A stretch of 51,767 bases of DNA from an uncultured Flavobacteriaceae bacterium (GTDB lineage: Bacteria > Bacteroidota > Bacteroidia > Flavobacteriales > Flavobacteriaceae), in contig CAJWAE010000003.1 of assembly GCA_913020075.1 (NCBI GenBank), positions 1-51,767 on the forward strand, given 5' to 3'. Each line of letters opens with the position of its first letter. Within the stretch, counting starts at the first letter, position 1. Below, piece by piece: positions 49,870 through 51,767 of this stretch. The translations under genes and the position numbers were made by a program. The notes beneath the pieces are model-generated. The model saw only the letters and a list, made by a program, of their open reading frames with translations. It did not search any database and was not told where the DNA came from.

Positions 49870-50242
49870 AAACATCTTCTACTCCATTTTCCAAACAACA
49901 AGAAGATGAAATAGAAAGGTTAAAGTACTCTCTTGATAAGGAATAGATTTCTCAAATTAAATATGGCGATTTATTCCAGAAAATATTTGATGACAATTAG
50001 ATTCTATATATAAAAACCCATGATAAATTAATTATAACTTCTGTTAAATCTAACATAAGTTATATATTAAAGGAGAACACCCTGCTCCATTCCCTGAAGA
50101 AATTATCACCCTACCAATTCTTCAAACATCTAAAGAGTTTGAATTGATATTAGACCCATTTATGGGAAGTGGAACTACAGGAAGAGTTTGTGATAAGTTA
50201 GGGAGGAGTTTTGTTGGGTATGATTTGAAAATGTACTTATAG
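49870..50242 (+). pseudogene. Remnant of a DNA (adenine/cytosine-N4) methyltransferase
   Basis: QEDEIERLKYSLDKE*ISQIKYGDLFQKIFDDN*ILYIKTHDKLIITSVKSNISYILK then frameshift to EHPAPFPEEIITLPILQTSKEFELILDPFMGSGTTGRVCDKLGRSFVGYDLKMYL* (50075-50242); HPAPFPEE and DPFMGSGTT are typical of N4/N6 MTases. The DPPY motif is absent. Confidence 0.87.
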
Positions 50243-50367
50243 TTAGAATGTATGTGACATGATTTTATAACTATCCATTTGCTAATAACTTTATGATATT
50301 TTAAAGTTCATTAATAATAAGGTGATTTTAACTTTTTTAGGATCTGCATTTTTTTAACCCCAAAACT

Positions 50368-51249
50368 TTAAACTTTGTTTGATTTATATTTTTCTCCGTT
50401 TGGTAAAATTGCGTTTTCAAGTTTACCTTTTTTTAATGAATTTAAATCAATACTTGCACCCTTAAAATCCGCACCATTAAGATATGCACCTTTGAATTTT
50501 GCTCCCCTTAATTTTGCGTTTCTAAACTTAGCTCCACTTAGATTTGCATCTTCGAAGTTTGCAAACATCAGATTAGAATTGCTGAAATCTGCATTGCTAA
50601 AATTTGATTGTTTGAAATTTGAAAAACTGAGGTTTCCAAATCTTATTTGAAAACTTGGTGCATAAACGTTACTGAATTCTCCTTTTTGAAGGTTTGCTAA
50701 GTGCATAACTGCATCGCTTAAGTTGGCCCCAGTAAATATCCCTTTTTTAATTTCAACACCATTTATTTCAATACCTTCTAAATTAGCATTATTAAGATCT
50801 AGTTCATCTAAATTAATTCCCTCGTCTACAAGATCTTGAAGAGCAACTATTCTTGCTTTACTGTTTTTAATTCCTGATGCACTATCGATTGTAGATAGAG
50901 CTTGATAGTTATATTGTTTCTTTCTTTCGGGAGTTTCTTTGATGAAAATCATAACCGCAAGCAAAACACTAAGTGGTTCAATTGAATTAAGTATTAAACT
51001 CAATAAAGTATTTCCATTAGATATGTAACTCAACGTAATAAACACAATTGTAACAATAAGTCCTGTTGTCAAGTATGATTGGTTCCAGAACCAAACCTCA
51101 AATTTTGATGGATTATTTTTTTTTAAAAAACGCTGCCTTTTAGATAAAAGCTTTGACACATTTGGATCTCCTTTAGAATCAACAATCTTTTCTAAAGATT
51201 TTAATTCTTTAATCTGTTTTTTCTTTAATTCAACATCTATTCTATTCAT
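50368..51249 (-). CDS. Membrane-anchored pentapeptide-repeat protein
   Basis: Two TM segments (TTGLIVTIVFITLSYI; PLSVLLAVMIFI), then A(N/D/K)LXX-type repeats such as FSNADFSNSNLMFANFEDANLSGAKFRNAKLRGAKFKGAYLNGADFKGA. Confidence 0.93.
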   Translation of the reverse strand: MNRIDVELKKKQIKELKSLEKIVDSKGDPNVSKLLSKRQRFLKKNNPSKFEVWFWNQSYLTTGLIVTIVFITLSYISNGNTLLSLILNSIEPLSVLLAVMIFIKETPERKKQYNYQALSTIDSASGIKNSKARIVALQDLVDEGINLDELDLNNANLEGIEINGVEIKKGIFTGANLSDAVMHLANLQKGEFSNVYAPSFQIRFGNLSFSNFKQSNFSNADFSNSNLMFANFEDANLSGAKFRNAKLRGAKFKGAYLNGADFKGASIDLNSLKKGKLENAILPNGEKYKSNKV

Positions 51250-51255
51250 AAAAAA

Positions 51256-51642
51256 CTAGTCAATCATTATCTGAGATACCACCTCATAAGTATCTAACCA
51301 AGCCTTTTCAACTTCTGCATTCCAATTATCACCATTCAACTTTTTAATTGATGATATCAAACATTGTCCCACAATACTGTAATGTTTTGGTTGGACTCCA
51401 AATCCAACATGAGCACGCCCCAAAGGTTTTAACATATCTTTAATAACTTCGGGTGATTCTAAATTTTCCACTAACAAAACTAATGCTTCGTATAATTTCT
51501 CGCCTTGCCTTTCTTTTGATGTATTTTTAAATAAATATTCCAACTCAGGTGCTAACTCAAATAAATCTGAATAAAAGTTTTTTACAAATAATTCTTTATT
51601 TTCATCAACCTTTGAGAAACTTTGTTCAATTAAATTTATCAT
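51256..51642 (-). CDS. Single-domain bacterial globin
   Basis: 128 aa; LFELAPELEYLFKNT (CD-region Phe) and LGRAHVGFGVQPKHYSIVGQCLISSIKKL...EVEKAWLDTYEVVSQIM, matching the proximal-His region and GH helices of bacterial haemoglobins. Confidence 0.88.
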   Translation of the reverse strand: MINLIEQSFSKVDENKELFVKNFYSDLFELAPELEYLFKNTSKERQGEKLYEALVLLVENLESPEVIKDMLKPLGRAHVGFGVQPKHYSIVGQCLISSIKKLNGDNWNAEVEKAWLDTYEVVSQIMID

Positions 51643-51670
51643 ATAATCTGTCTATTTATTATGATAGCAT

Positions 51671-51707
51671 AAGATTCAATTAATTGATAAACAATTAATT
51701 GAATCTT
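51671..51707. repeat. Perfect 16-bp inverted repeat with 5-nt loop upstream of the globin gene
   Basis: aagattcaattaattg-ataaa-caattaattgaatctt read directly from the sequence. Confidence 0.9.
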
Positions 51708-51767
51708 AATATAAAAATTATAACAAACTAAATCATCAGTAAATATTATTCGATAAGTTGAGAAAAA

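Noticed and set aside
50452-50640. Short-period DNA repeats in the 50450-50640 region as a possible CRISPR or satellite
   Set aside because: The ~15-nt periodicity follows the pentapeptide codons; there are no uniform repeats separated by unique spacers.
50375-50650. Plus-strand repetitive ORF (APLRYAPLNFAPLNFAFLN...)
   Set aside because: The repeat is the antisense shadow of the pentapeptide-repeat coding region.

Overview
AT-rich window with the gene content of a Flavobacteriia-like Bacteroidota chromosome (inferred from gldKLM, HYC_CC_PP, GYDIA-type kinase and TAnnTTTG promoters). Most of it is densely packed conserved housekeeping and cell-envelope genes: gldM(partial)-gldL-gldK, an arginase-like gene with topA, miaB-sigma54 activator-lptE-secG-groES-groEL, purH, mreBCD-mrdA-rodA, prc, surE, lpxB, a POT transporter, an S9 peptidase, HMG-CoA reductase with a GHMP kinase, and a PpiD/CNNM/LptC/CoaX block. 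Less ordinary content sits in a few places: a SulP transporter next to an MBL-rhodanese fusion; an HMA/TonB receptor/HYC_CC_PP/HMA-MauE metal cluster; and a segment right of tRNA-Phe with DNA methyltransferase debris plus a globin and a membrane-anchored pentapeptide-repeat protein. Reading the apparently empty intergenic DNA in all frames shows four decayed genes that the ORF track does not resolve: a lipoprotein esterase, a redoxin, an OppC/DppC-type ABC permease and a beta-type DNA methyltransferase. I found no CRISPR array, intact mobile element, or clearly new multi-gene system. The best candidates for follow-up are the pseudogenes, the globin-pentapeptide pair with its upstream perfect dyad, the metal cluster, the possible sigma-54 control of groESL, and an arginase-like protein that appears to lack canonical metal ligands. 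No database search was run; family calls come from recognised motifs.
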